From contig NZ_JARHUI010000001.1 in NCBI RefSeq assembly GCF_029222925.1, positions 434,986 to 498,985 on the forward strand: DNA of 64,000 nucleotides, in the 5' to 3' direction. The translations under genes were made by a program, and so were the position numbers. This DNA is from Algoriphagus sp. CAU 1675 (GTDB taxonomy: Bacteria > Bacteroidota > Bacteroidia > Cytophagales > Cyclobacteriaceae). The stretch's first letter is position 1, and each line of letters opens with the position of its first letter. Under the pieces are notes generated by a model. That model searched no databases and was not told where the DNA came from. It saw only the letters and a list, made by a program, of their open reading frames with translations. This document shows positions 36,034 through 44,400 of this stretch, one piece after another.

Positions 36034-36784
36034 ACTCCTAAGGATTTTAACAAAGAGCCGAAAAAAGGGAGTGGCATGGTTAGTGGACCCCGAGAAGCTA
36101 ACATCAAGTTGCTTTGACTTTTCAGATTTTGGCTGGGTTTCAGAAAGCAGCTTGGATTTGATTTTGGTTGGTGGGAGTAGTCTACAAACCGATAATTTCG
36201 ATGAAGCTGTTTCCAATTTGAAAAAGCTCGCCGGAAAAATCCCTGTTGTCCTATTTCCAGGCTCTCAACTACAGATTTCAACCCACGCAGACGCCATATT
36301 GTTTTTGTCCCTTTTATCGGGGAGAAATCCTGAATTTCTGATCGGTCAGCAGGTCAAGGGTGCACCAAAGGTTCAAAGGTCAGGTTTGGAAGTGCTTCCG
36401 ACAGCATATCTTCTTGTAAATGAAGGTGAACTGAAAAGCGTGCACCAAACTAGTCAGACGCTTCCTATTCCAAACTCTGAAATAAATGAGGCTGTTGCAA
36501 CCGCATTAGCGGGAAGTTATATGGGGATGAAGTTTTGTTTTTTAGATGCAGGAAGCGGCGCGGAGAAGACGGTTTCCTCAAAAGTCATCCAGGCCATTCG
36601 ATCGGCCATTTCTTCCCCCTTGATTGTAGGTGGAGGGATAGACAATCTCCAAAAATTAAATGAGGTTTTTGAAAGTGGTGCGGACCTAATCGTCGTAGGT
36701 AACCAAATAGAAAAGGACCCCGGATTTTTATCTGAGGTCCTTAAATATAAAGATTGGTATAATTTATCCCTACACGTTGATTAG
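36005..36784 (+). CDS. pcrB: geranylgeranylglyceryl/heptaprenylglyceryl phosphate synthase
   Basis: A TIM-barrel prenyltransferase of 259 residues joining a polyprenyl diphosphate to glycerol 1-phosphate. VAWLVDPEKL, GGSSLQ and VGGGIDN are the phosphate and substrate signatures. Members in Bacteroidota form a bacterial group related to archaeal GGGP synthase; chain length is not read from the sequence. It overlaps the upstream gene by 29 bases and the AraC gene end by 15 bases on the other strand. Confidence 0.92.
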   Translation: MIKAQEKVAKLLRILTKSRKKGVAWLVDPEKLTSSCFDFSDFGWVSESSLDLILVGGSSLQTDNFDEAVSNLKKLAGKIPVVLFPGSQLQISTHADAILFLSLLSGRNPEFLIGQQVKGAPKVQRSGLEVLPTAYLLVNEGELKSVHQTSQTLPIPNSEINEAVATALAGSYMGMKFCFLDAGSGAEKTVSSKVIQAIRSAISSPLIVGGGIDNLQKLNEVFESGADLIVVGNQIEKDPGFLSEVLKYKDWYNLSLHVD

Positions 36785-37696
36785 GGACTCTCTTCTTCTC
36801 ATTTTTCCAGCCGGAACACCATACATCATCTTGAATCTACGGCAGAAGTAAGCAGTGTCTTTGTAGCCTACTTCCTTACCAATATCCCTGATGGATTTTT
36901 TGGTGGTTCTCAACAATTCAACTGCGGCCTCCATTCTTTGGTATTCTATGTAATCCTGAGGATTGATTCCAGTCAGCATTTTGAAATACTGTCCAACATA
37001 GTCTTCAGAAACATTGGCCACTTTTGCCAATACCTTATTGGATAAATCTCCACCCAAATTGGTTTTGATGAAGTTGAATAGATCTATCAATCTTGGGTCT
37101 TTGAAATAGGTGGCGTTGGTGGAGAGTTCTTCTAGGAATAATCTGTTTTTCAGAATATGCCTCAAAAGTTCAATCACCAAAACCTCCGTCAAAGCTCTCA
37201 GAGCTCGCTCTTTTCCTACATTGCTTACTTCCAATTCCTTGGCCAAATCTTCAATCAACATGGCAATCCGGTCGTTGAACCGGATAATAAATGCCGGAAT
37301 ATCCAGCGAATTAAAGAAGTTGACTACATCAAATACCTTGGACTCAAAACTGATGACTGTTATACAATCATCTTCAGCATTTTTGATATCCTTGAAACTG
37401 ATACTTTGCAGATATTTCTTTTTGTTGTCCTGAAACTGATCCATGGTGACTTCAGTCTTTTTTGGGCTGCCACCAAAAGTCAGGGTCGTTTTCTTTTCCC
37501 CTGGGAGGAAGAGAATTTCTCCTTCATTGACCAATTCTTGATCTTCACCAAACTTCAAGGTTCCATGATGGAGAAGGATCAACATGTTGTCGAACTCCTT
37601 GTGATTGCTGATGGTCACAGGTTTTTCGATTAGATAATTGGACCCTCGTAAAAAGCGAACATTTACTGATTCAATTACCTTGTTGTAATATTCCAT
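36770..37696 (-). CDS. AraC-family transcriptional regulator
   Basis: A 308-residue regulator. The C-terminal 100 residues hold two helix-turn-helix motifs, including VANVSEDYVGQYFKML and IGKEVGYKDTAYFCRRF. The N-terminal half is cupin-like and may bind a ligand. The 137 bases between this start and the upstream acyl-CoA dehydrogenase stop contain a 26-base perfect palindrome. Targets are unknown; the acyl-CoA dehydrogenase is upstream on the same strand. Confidence 0.88.
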   Translation of the reverse strand: MEYYNKVIESVNVRFLRGSNYLIEKPVTISNHKEFDNMLILLHHGTLKFGEDQELVNEGEILFLPGEKKTTLTFGGSPKKTEVTMDQFQDNKKKYLQSISFKDIKNAEDDCITVISFESKVFDVVNFFNSLDIPAFIIRFNDRIAMLIEDLAKELEVSNVGKERALRALTEVLVIELLRHILKNRLFLEELSTNATYFKDPRLIDLFNFIKTNLGGDLSNKVLAKVANVSEDYVGQYFKMLTGINPQDYIEYQRMEAAVELLRTTKKSIRDIGKEVGYKDTAYFCRRFKMMYGVPAGKMRRRESLINV

Positions 37697-37770
37697 TATT
37701 TTTTTGAATAAAAACTGAATGCAAAAATATGATTTTTCTAATTCATAAACATTAAAAAATCAAATAAAAA

Positions 37771-37796
37771 ATACCTTAATTTTAAAATTAAGGTAT
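37771..37796. repeat. 26-base perfect palindrome between AraC and acyl-CoA dehydrogenase genes
   Basis: The half-site ATACCTTAATTTT is followed by its exact reverse complement with no spacer. On the minus strand a T-rich tract follows, so it may terminate the acyl-CoA dehydrogenase gene. It also lies 75 bases upstream of the AraC ATG and could be a regulator site. AT-rich stems are poor terminators, so both remain open. Confidence 0.7.
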
Positions 37797-37833
37797 ATAA
37801 TTGGAATAATGCCTTTTGAATAATGAAATTTGC

Positions 37834-38973
37834 TTATCGTAACAATCCTCTGGATATGACTATTTTTTGAATTTCGGAAGTACCTTCATAAATCTGAGTG
37901 ATTTTAGCATCTCTCATCAATCTTTCTACGTGATATTCCTTTACATATCCATACCCTCCGTGTACTTGAACAGCTTCTATTGTGACATTCATAGCGACTT
38001 CTGATGCATATAATTTAGCCATTGCGGAGGCATGTGCATAATCTTCTCCCTGGTCTTTTAACCATGCAGCTTTGTACACCAAAAGACGGGCAGCTTCAAT
38101 TTGAGTTGCCATATCTGCTAGTTTAAATTGAATTGCTTGATGTTGGCTGATAGGTTTACCAAAGGCTTTTCGTTCTTTGGAATATGCCAAGGCCAATTCA
38201 TAGGCTCCAGAAGCAATTCCCAAGGCTTGGGCTGCGATTCCTATTCTACCTCCATTCAGGGTTTCCATTGCAAAAGTAAATCCGAAGCCTTCCTCTCCAA
38301 TTCTGTTTTCAACCGGAACTTTTACATCTGTAAACATCAAAGAATGAGTGTCTGAACCACGAATCCCTAATTTGTCTTCTTTTTTTCCAATCACAAATCC
38401 ATCCCATCCTTTCTCAACAATAAAAACAGAAATGCCTTTGTGACCCTTACTGGCATCGGTCTGGGCTATGACTAAATATACACTTGCGGAAGAACCGTTT
38501 GTAATCCAGTTTTTGGTGCCGTTCAATAGATAATGATCCCCTTTCAGTTCGGCGGTGGTTCGCTGGGATGTGGCATCGGAGCCTGCCTCTGGTTCTGATA
38601 GACAGAATGCTCCCAAGATTTCACCCGTAGCTAGTCGAGGGATGTATTTTTCTTTTTGAGCTTCGGTTCCGTATTTTTCCAATCCCCAAAGGACCAATGA
38701 ATTATTGACAGACATACACACGGAGGCAGACGCATCGACTTTTGAGAGTTCCTCCATGGCTATGACATAGGAAAGTGTATCCATTCCCCCTCCGTTATAT
38801 TTGGGGTCGACCATCATGCCCATGAAGCCTAATTCTCCCATTTTTTGTACCTGCTCTTTGGGAAATTTTGCTTCAGAATCCCGTTCAATTACCCCGGGAA
38901 GTAGCTCTGTTTGGGCAAATTCTCTAGCGGCCTCCTGTACGGCCAAATGTTCTTCTGATAGTTGAAAATTCAT
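37834..38973 (-). CDS. acyl-CoA dehydrogenase
   Basis: A 379-residue FAD enzyme of the short/butyryl-CoA dehydrogenase type. CLSEPEAGSDA and WITNG are the FAD and substrate motifs; the catalytic glutamate lies in QIYEGTSEIQ. It starts the fatty acid beta-oxidation cycle. Chain-length preference cannot be read. It is monocistronic; no ETF gene is near. Confidence 0.94.
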   Translation of the reverse strand: MNFQLSEEHLAVQEAAREFAQTELLPGVIERDSEAKFPKEQVQKMGELGFMGMMVDPKYNGGGMDTLSYVIAMEELSKVDASASVCMSVNNSLVLWGLEKYGTEAQKEKYIPRLATGEILGAFCLSEPEAGSDATSQRTTAELKGDHYLLNGTKNWITNGSSASVYLVIAQTDASKGHKGISVFIVEKGWDGFVIGKKEDKLGIRGSDTHSLMFTDVKVPVENRIGEEGFGFTFAMETLNGGRIGIAAQALGIASGAYELALAYSKERKAFGKPISQHQAIQFKLADMATQIEAARLLVYKAAWLKDQGEDYAHASAMAKLYASEVAMNVTIEAVQVHGGYGYVKEYHVERLMRDAKITQIYEGTSEIQKIVISRGLLR

Positions 38974-39012
38974 GTCGTATTCTTGGGTTTATTTCGGAAG
39001 GGGAATTTATGT

Positions 39013-39046
39013 TAAAAAAAGAAAAGGGACAAAAACCTGTCCCTTT
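39013..39046 (-). terminator. terminator after the zinc protease gene
   Basis: On the minus strand AAAGGGAC and GTCCCTTT pair across an eight-base loop and are followed by TTCTTTTTTT. It lies 23 bases past the protease stop and closes the panC-panD operon. Confidence 0.8.
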
Positions 39047-39068
39047 CCGAATTTTATTTTGATTTGAA

Positions 39069-39758
39069 TCAATCTCGATTACCAAAGAAAACAAATATGT
39101 AGTATGCTAATGTTGCCAGTGAGGCGAGTGCAGCTACCACATAAGTCATTGCGGCCCATTTTAGAGCATCTCTTGACATCGCATACTCTGATCTTGTAAC
39201 AATATTTCTATTTTGGACCCATGCAAGTGCCCGGTTTGATGCGTCAAACTCCACCGGCAAGGTCACAAGGGTAAATAAGGTCATAATACCGTAGGCACCA
39301 ACCACGATGAATCCTACAAATTCATAAGGAAGTCCTAGAGCAAATCCTCCAAATAGGGAAGCTAGTAATACGAAATTGAGGATTTTACCTGATATGTTCT
39401 GTAAAGGAACAAGTTTGGATCTTAGGTTAAGCCATGCATAGGAAGTAGCATGTTGCACTGCGTGGCCGCACTCATGGGATGCGACGGCTGCAGCGGCGGC
39501 ATTTCTACCATAAAATACATCAGGACTGAGGTTTACAGTCTTGGTTAATGGATTATAATGGTCCGTCAATTGACCTTCAACAGATACCACCTGTACATCA
39601 TGGATATTATTGTCTGCCAACATGAGCTTGGCAATTTCAGCCCCCGAAAGGTTGGCTTCCAGAGCGGTTTGCGAATACTTGCGGAATTTACTTTTCAGCT
39701 GATTGCTGACTATGAAGCCAGCGATGGCGAAAACAACTACGATTAATATTAATAGCAT
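39069..39758 (-). CDS. zinc metallopeptidase, YugP/PF04298 family
   Basis: A 229-residue membrane protein with a helix at the N-terminus (about 2-18), the zinc motif HECGH at 95-99 and two further hydrophobic segments before the C-terminus. DASNRALAWVQ fits the second zinc-ligand region. Function is unknown. It follows the flippase-like gene by 32 bases on the same strand, last in the panC operon. Confidence 0.9.
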   Translation of the reverse strand: MLLILIVVVFAIAGFIVSNQLKSKFRKYSQTALEANLSGAEIAKLMLADNNIHDVQVVSVEGQLTDHYNPLTKTVNLSPDVFYGRNAAAAAVASHECGHAVQHATSYAWLNLRSKLVPLQNISGKILNFVLLASLFGGFALGLPYEFVGFIVVGAYGIMTLFTLVTLPVEFDASNRALAWVQNRNIVTRSEYAMSRDALKWAAMTYVVAALASLATLAYYIFVFFGNRD

Positions 39759-39790
39759 AAATTATTTTGTTTGCTTGGTTGGTTACGAAA

Positions 39791-40795
39791 TTAGGCTTTG
39801 CCGGGTTTAATCCAAGACGGTTTTCTTATTACAATCAACCAGCTTGTCAAACCGGCAACAAGTACTAAAATTACTTGGGTTCCATGTATGATGGCTGCGA
39901 ATATTTTACCGTCTTCTTCCGATATTCCGAATTGTATCAAAATAAAGGCCACCAGTGCATGAAAGGTTCCAATTCCCCCCTGAACGGGTGCAACCATGCC
40001 AATACTTCCCATTACCATCACCAGTAGGATTTCGCCTGAAGACAAATTGGCAGTACTTGGAATGCCGAGGGATACTGTAAACATGGTCAGGAAATAGATT
40101 ATCCATATGGCCGCTGAACTGGCCCAAAAGCCAACAGGATTGGATAGACTTCCAATAGCCTTGAATCCTGAATATATTTCCTTGAAAAAATGTTGGGCTT
40201 TCTGAATAATCCCGTGGTCCCTGTATTTTCTGAAAAGCAAAAAAAGAAAAATTGCAAAGATCAAAATACCGCCAATAAATATTGGGAGGTTCGAAAGCAA
40301 TTTTTCCCCGAGAGTTTGAAGATCAATCAGTTGATTTGCAAGCTCTAGAAACAGGTTTGATTCAACAAAAAAGGCTAGTAATATGGTGGCAAGGAGAAAC
40401 AGCAGGTCAATACTTCTTTCCACCAGGACTGTTCCGACCAAGTGACCCAAAGAAACCCTGTTGGTTCTTGTAAGGACTCCACATCGGGCGACTTCTCCTG
40501 CTCGGGGAATTAGCAGATTTGCCAAATACCCAACCATGACAGCATGATAAGCTTCTCCCGAGCTTACTTTTTTGCCTTCCTCCTGACGGATCAACAAAGT
40601 CCACCGCCACCCTCTCAACCAATAGCCAAAAAGGGCAATTGACAGGGAAGCACCAATCCAGTACCAATTACTGGATCGAATTTGTGTCAATAGTTTTGTG
40701 ATGGCAATGTCTTTATACAAAAACCAAAAAATCCAAACAGCAATCCCTAGTGAGACTGTAATTTGAATGGTTTGTTTGATTCTTGAATGAATCAT
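39791..40795 (-). CDS. lysylphosphatidylglycerol synthase transmembrane-region (flippase-like) protein
   Basis: ATG 40793-40795 gives 334 residues; the one-codon longer start is a TTG. About eight helices are seen, with RGWRWTLL and RAGEVARCGVL-type motifs of the UPF0104/YbhN family, but no aminoacyl-transfer domain. Such proteins may move lipids across the membrane. The ATG overlaps the panD stop by one base (TGATG). Confidence 0.87.
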   Translation of the reverse strand: MIHSRIKQTIQITVSLGIAVWIFWFLYKDIAITKLLTQIRSSNWYWIGASLSIALFGYWLRGWRWTLLIRQEEGKKVSSGEAYHAVMVGYLANLLIPRAGEVARCGVLTRTNRVSLGHLVGTVLVERSIDLLFLLATILLAFFVESNLFLELANQLIDLQTLGEKLLSNLPIFIGGILIFAIFLFLLFRKYRDHGIIQKAQHFFKEIYSGFKAIGSLSNPVGFWASSAAIWIIYFLTMFTVSLGIPSTANLSSGEILLVMVMGSIGMVAPVQGGIGTFHALVAFILIQFGISEEDGKIFAAIIHGTQVILVLVAGLTSWLIVIRKPSWIKPGKA

Positions 40796-41142
40796 CAAAT
40801 CAATTTATTTCTTTCATCCGGAAAAATGACGACTGGCTTAAATTTTTTTGCTTCCTCGAAATCCATTCCTGCATAGGAGATGATAATTACTATGTCTCCA
40901 ACTGCTGCTTTTCGAGCTGCTGGTCCATTAAGGCAAATCTGCCCGCTTCCTCTTTCGCCTTTTATTACATAGGTTTCTAGGCGTTCGCCATTATTCACAT
41001 TGACGACTTGGACTTTTTCGTTTTCGATGAGGTTTGCAGCGTCCATCAAGTCTTCGTCAATGGTAATTGACCCTACATAGTGAAGTTCCGCCTGGGTGAT
41101 TTTCACCCGGTGGATCTTGGATTTCATGATTTGGATTTGCAT
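40795..41142 (-). CDS. panD: aspartate 1-decarboxylase
   Basis: The 115-residue proenzyme is cleaved between G24 and S25 in YVGSITID to form a pyruvoyl group; it makes beta-alanine from aspartate. [12 protein letters not shown] is the conserved N-terminus. The start could be the internal ATG for M6. It lies 25 bases after panC and overlaps the flippase gene by one base. Confidence 0.96.
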   Translation of the reverse strand: MQIQIMKSKIHRVKITQAELHYVGSITIDEDLMDAANLIENEKVQVVNVNNGERLETYVIKGERGSGQICLNGPAARKAAVGDIVIIISYAGMDFEEAKKFKPVVIFPDERNKLI

Positions 41143-41167
41143 CGGTTTAGTTTTTCAGGGCGCAAAA

Positions 41168-42016
41168 TTAAGAATTAATCGGCATGTTGTCGATCAATCT
41201 CACTTCGCCAATGAAAGCAGCAATGCAAACAGAACAGTTAAGGTTTGGAAGCCATGCCTCCAAAAGATCGAAACTTTCTGTCTGAACCAGCTCAACATAT
41301 TCCAATTGAACTGCCTCTGTATGCTGAAAGTTTACACGGATTTTTTCCTGAATGGATTTCCAGGATTTCCCTTTTAAAAGTTCCTCTTTGGCAAGCATAA
41401 GACTTTGAAAAAGTAAAAGGGCTTTTTCTCTTTGTAAAGGGCTGAGTCTTCTGTTTCTGGAAGACATAGCTAGTCCGTCGGATTCTCTTCTAGTGGACAC
41501 TGTTTCGAGCTGGACGGGAAAGGATAAGTCCTGAACAAGACTTCTGATGACGGCTACTTGCTGAAGGTCTTTCTGTCCAAAAAATGCAACATGAGGCCGA
41601 ATGATGTTGAAAAGTTTTGATACAACAATTCCAACTCCGTTGAAATGTCCTGGTCTGAAGGCTCCTTCTAGGATTTTTTCCAGTCTTCCAAAATCAACCT
41701 TGAGTTGTGGCTGAGTTGGATACATGGTCTCAACGGAAGGTAGGAACACAAAATCAACTCCTTCTTTTTCAAGCAAATCTACATCTGCTGCAGTACTAAT
41801 CGGGTACTTTTCGAAATCTTCAGGATTATTGAATTGAGTTGGATTGACGAATATCGAGACAACGCTTACCTCACATTGTTTTTTACATTTTTTAACAAGA
41901 TCCAAATGTCCTTGGTGAAGAGCGCCCATGGTTGGAACCAGGCCGATTGTTTTGTTGGATTGAAGAAGCTGAAGCCAGATTTTTTGCCATTCAGCTCCTG
42001 TATGGATAAGCTGCAC
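41168..42016 (-). CDS. panC: pantothenate synthetase
   Basis: The enzyme joins pantoate and beta-alanine using ATP. LVPTMGALHQGHLDLV carries the HxGH motif (H34, H37); the SSRN loop replaces KMSKS. The only start in frame that keeps the N-terminus is GTG at 42014-42016, since a TGA lies two codons upstream. The 282 residues are the normal length. It is the first gene of the panC-panD-flippase-protease run. Confidence 0.94.
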   Translation of the reverse strand: MQLIHTGAEWQKIWLQLLQSNKTIGLVPTMGALHQGHLDLVKKCKKQCEVSVVSIFVNPTQFNNPEDFEKYPISTAADVDLLEKEGVDFVFLPSVETMYPTQPQLKVDFGRLEKILEGAFRPGHFNGVGIVVSKLFNIIRPHVAFFGQKDLQQVAVIRSLVQDLSFPVQLETVSTRRESDGLAMSSRNRRLSPLQREKALLLFQSLMLAKEELLKGKSWKSIQEKIRVNFQHTEAVQLEYVELVQTESFDLLEAWLPNLNCSVCIAAFIGEVRLIDNMPINS

Positions 42017-42047
42017 TGCTCAGGGAAGTCTAATGGGTAAATTGTAG

Positions 42048-42055
42048 CAAAAGTA
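42048..42055 (-). promoter_or_regulatory. candidate -7 element for panC
   Basis: TACTTTTG on the minus strand matches TAnnTTTG, 31 bases before the GTG start, supporting that start. Confidence 0.45.
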
Positions 42056-42097
42056 GATTAATATCCAGAAAAACAAGGCTTTTCAGGCTTTTTTTAT

Positions 42098-42105
42098 TAC
42101 CTTTG
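42098..42105 (+). promoter_or_regulatory. candidate -7 element for the glycogen synthase-like gene
   Basis: TACCTTTG matches TAnnTTTG, 37 bases before the ATG at 42142. It is divergent from the panC element. Confidence 0.4.
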
Positions 42106-42141
42106 TGCCGTTGTTATCACTTCAAATTAAAATTACATAGC

Positions 42142-42954
42142 ATGTCTAAATTACGTATCCTCTACGTTGCCAGTGAAATCAACCCATTTCTCCAAACTTC
42201 AGAAGTAGCCAATTTCTTAAGATCTCTTCCTCAAGCCATGCAAGAGCGTGGAATGGAAATCAGGATTTTGGTGCCTCGGTTTGGTTTGATTAACGAGCGG
42301 AAAAACAGGCTTCACGAAGTGGTTAGATTGTCAGGTATCAATATTGCAGTTGGTGAAGAAGAAAAGCCTTTGGTGATTAAGGTTGCTTCTATTCCTAATG
42401 CAAAATTGCAGGTTTATTTCATTGACAATGAAGATTACTTCCAGAGAAAGAGCGTGTTTCATGACAAGCAGCAGAGGTTTTATGAAGACAATGATGAGCG
42501 AGCCATATTCTTCTGTAAAGGTGTAATTGAGACAGTTAAGAAATTGGGTTGGGCTCCAGATATTGTTCATTGCAATGACTGGATGACTTCCCTGATCCCG
42601 ATGTATTTAAAGACCACTTATAAGAACGAGCCACTTTTTAAGGACACTAAATCTGTATTTGCGATTTACAACAACGGATTTTCTCATACCTTTGGCGACG
42701 ATTTGTTAAACAAGGTTAAGATGGTGGACATAGATGACACTATTTTAGCACCTTTGAAAAGCAAAGACTTCGAAGGCTTTATCCGTATGGGTATGGAATA
42801 TGCAGATATGGTTGTTAAAGGCAGCGAAGTCTCTGAAGAATTAAACCAACTAATCGAGGATTTCTCTAAAGACAAGAAGTTTGAAATCAGCATTGAAGCA
42901 GAAGAACAAGCTCACGAAGAGCTCTACGGCATTTACACCAGTCTTGCCGGCTAA
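42142..42954 (+). CDS. glycogen/starch synthase-like protein, N-terminal domain only
   Basis: ATG 42142 (MSKLRILYVASEINPF) is preferred to an earlier start. The 270 residues correspond to the GT5 N-terminal domain; the C-terminal GT1 domain of about 200 residues is absent. VPRFGLIN and APDIVHCNDWMTSLIPMYL match GlgA. The ADP-glucose loop KTGGLADV of GlgA is replaced by QTSEVANF, so normal catalysis is doubtful. Similar short proteins are common in Bacteroidota. The DUF4270 gene starts at its end. Confidence 0.88.
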   Translation: MSKLRILYVASEINPFLQTSEVANFLRSLPQAMQERGMEIRILVPRFGLINERKNRLHEVVRLSGINIAVGEEEKPLVIKVASIPNAKLQVYFIDNEDYFQRKSVFHDKQQRFYEDNDERAIFFCKGVIETVKKLGWAPDIVHCNDWMTSLIPMYLKTTYKNEPLFKDTKSVFAIYNNGFSHTFGDDLLNKVKMVDIDDTILAPLKSKDFEGFIRMGMEYADMVVKGSEVSEELNQLIEDFSKDKKFEISIEAEEQAHEELYGIYTSLAG

Positions 42955-44278
42955 ATTGGCCTTTGTGGCCCTCTTGTCCCTAATTTTATCTAGTTCTTGC
43001 TCTGACCCTGCTAGGGTCGGCATCGAATTGACTCCCGGTAACAACCAAATTGGGGTTTCCTTCGTGGATTTCGAATTGCCGGCCGAAGTGGTTTTGTTGG
43101 ACTCCTTCAATACTACTAACCAAAGCGTATTGGTAATTGGAGAAGAAGTAGACTCCTATTTCGGAAAGACTTCTGGTACCGGGTTTTCCCGTGTGTATAT
43201 AGACCAGGCGGATGACCGTCCCGGACTAAACGCCATTCTAGATTCGATATTTTTCAAACTAGATGTGGTGAGTGTCAACGGACAAAATCTCGAGGAGCCA
43301 AAATTCTATTCTATCCACAAGCTAACGGAGCCATTATTGGACACTCTGTACTATAATTTTAACTCGCTGGCTTATGAGGAGGCACCGTTTTCTTCTTCAG
43401 AAGTGGAATTTGGAGAAACCAAGGATACTACACTTACTTTTCTGGTAGAAGAAGCCTTTGCAGAGGAAATCTTCGGCAAGATGAAAAGGGGTAATGAATT
43501 TGACGACCTATTTAAATTCAGGGAATATTTTCCGGGAATTGCTGTAAAAGCACGCGAGGGGGATAATACGACAATTGGTGTAAATCTTGGTTTTAATACA
43601 GGCATATTCACCTATTACCATAACGAAGGAGATACCGTTTCTACCCTTTATGAGATTACAACTGCCTCATCAAGATCTTTCAATGGAGTGGTAAGTGATC
43701 GATCAGGCACTCCCACAAGTGTTGTCACAGAAAGGAGTAAAAGCTACAGTACTGGGGAATTTGTAGGATTAAAGTCCAACTTGGGTCTGACCATTAAAAT
43801 AGATACGTCCCCTTTTGATGCTTTTTTGGATACCTTATCTGGTGTCACTTTCAATAATGCGACGTTCGAAATCGGAGAGATTAATGAAGTTCCTGAAGGA
43901 CAAAATCCACCGGCATTCTTTGTGATGTATTTTACGGATGATACAAACCAGATTTTGTATCGCTCAAGTGATAATCAACCAATGACTGTGCAGAGAGATG
44001 GACAGCCTCAGACCGAAATTGTGAACGAGGATGGAGCTAAAGAACCGGTAATTCGTGCTCCTGCCATTGCCTCTTTTGATTCGGAATCTAAAAAGTATAT
44101 CGTTCCCATTACTTCTCATGTCAATGCGCTTTTTAGAAATGAACTTCTGAGAAAGGATTGGTTACTTTATGCAAACACTCCGGATTTACCGGGAGATGAT
44201 TTCAAGAAATCATTAAAGCAAATGGTCGTCAATAAAGGGAAAATTAAAGTTCGAGTGATTTACTCCAAAACGAGCTAA
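42944..44278 (+). CDS. DUF4270 family lipoprotein
   Basis: The frame opens at 42854 with no ATG before residue positions in the mature part, so a TTG start is needed. TTG 42944 gives a signal peptide MPAKLAFVALLSLILSSSC with a lipobox; TTG 42881 would add 21 residues and overlap the upstream gene by 74 bases. The protein then runs SDPARVGIELTPGNNQ, the diagnostic DUF4270 start. About 440 residues are typical. It is a predicted outer-membrane or periplasmic lipoprotein with no known role. Confidence 0.8.
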   Translation: MPAKLAFVALLSLILSSSCSDPARVGIELTPGNNQIGVSFVDFELPAEVVLLDSFNTTNQSVLVIGEEVDSYFGKTSGTGFSRVYIDQADDRPGLNAILDSIFFKLDVVSVNGQNLEEPKFYSIHKLTEPLLDTLYYNFNSLAYEEAPFSSSEVEFGETKDTTLTFLVEEAFAEEIFGKMKRGNEFDDLFKFREYFPGIAVKAREGDNTTIGVNLGFNTGIFTYYHNEGDTVSTLYEITTASSRSFNGVVSDRSGTPTSVVTERSKSYSTGEFVGLKSNLGLTIKIDTSPFDAFLDTLSGVTFNNATFEIGEINEVPEGQNPPAFFVMYFTDDTNQILYRSSDNQPMTVQRDGQPQTEIVNEDGAKEPVIRAPAIASFDSESKKYIVPITSHVNALFRNELLRKDWLLYANTPDLPGDDFKKSLKQMVVNKGKIKVRVIYSKTS

Positions 44279-44304
44279 TTCAATCGATTTCATAAAATAA
44301 GCTA

Positions 44305-44345
44305 GAGCCCACTTTGAAATTTTAAGAAAGTGGGTTCTTTTTTTT
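44305..44345 (+). terminator. terminator after the DUF4270 gene
   Basis: GAGCCCACTTT and AAAGTGGGTTC pair around a 10-base loop, followed by a run of eight Ts. Confidence 0.8.
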
Positions 44346-44400
44346 GGCATGAATAGTGTTTATTTGTCAAAGTATAACCAACTGTTACTAATTTTTCAAT

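Noticed and set aside
44281..44400. glmS ribozyme or riboswitch upstream of glmS
   Set aside because: The gap contains only the DUF4270 terminator and about 55 bases; it is too short and lacks the ribozyme core.
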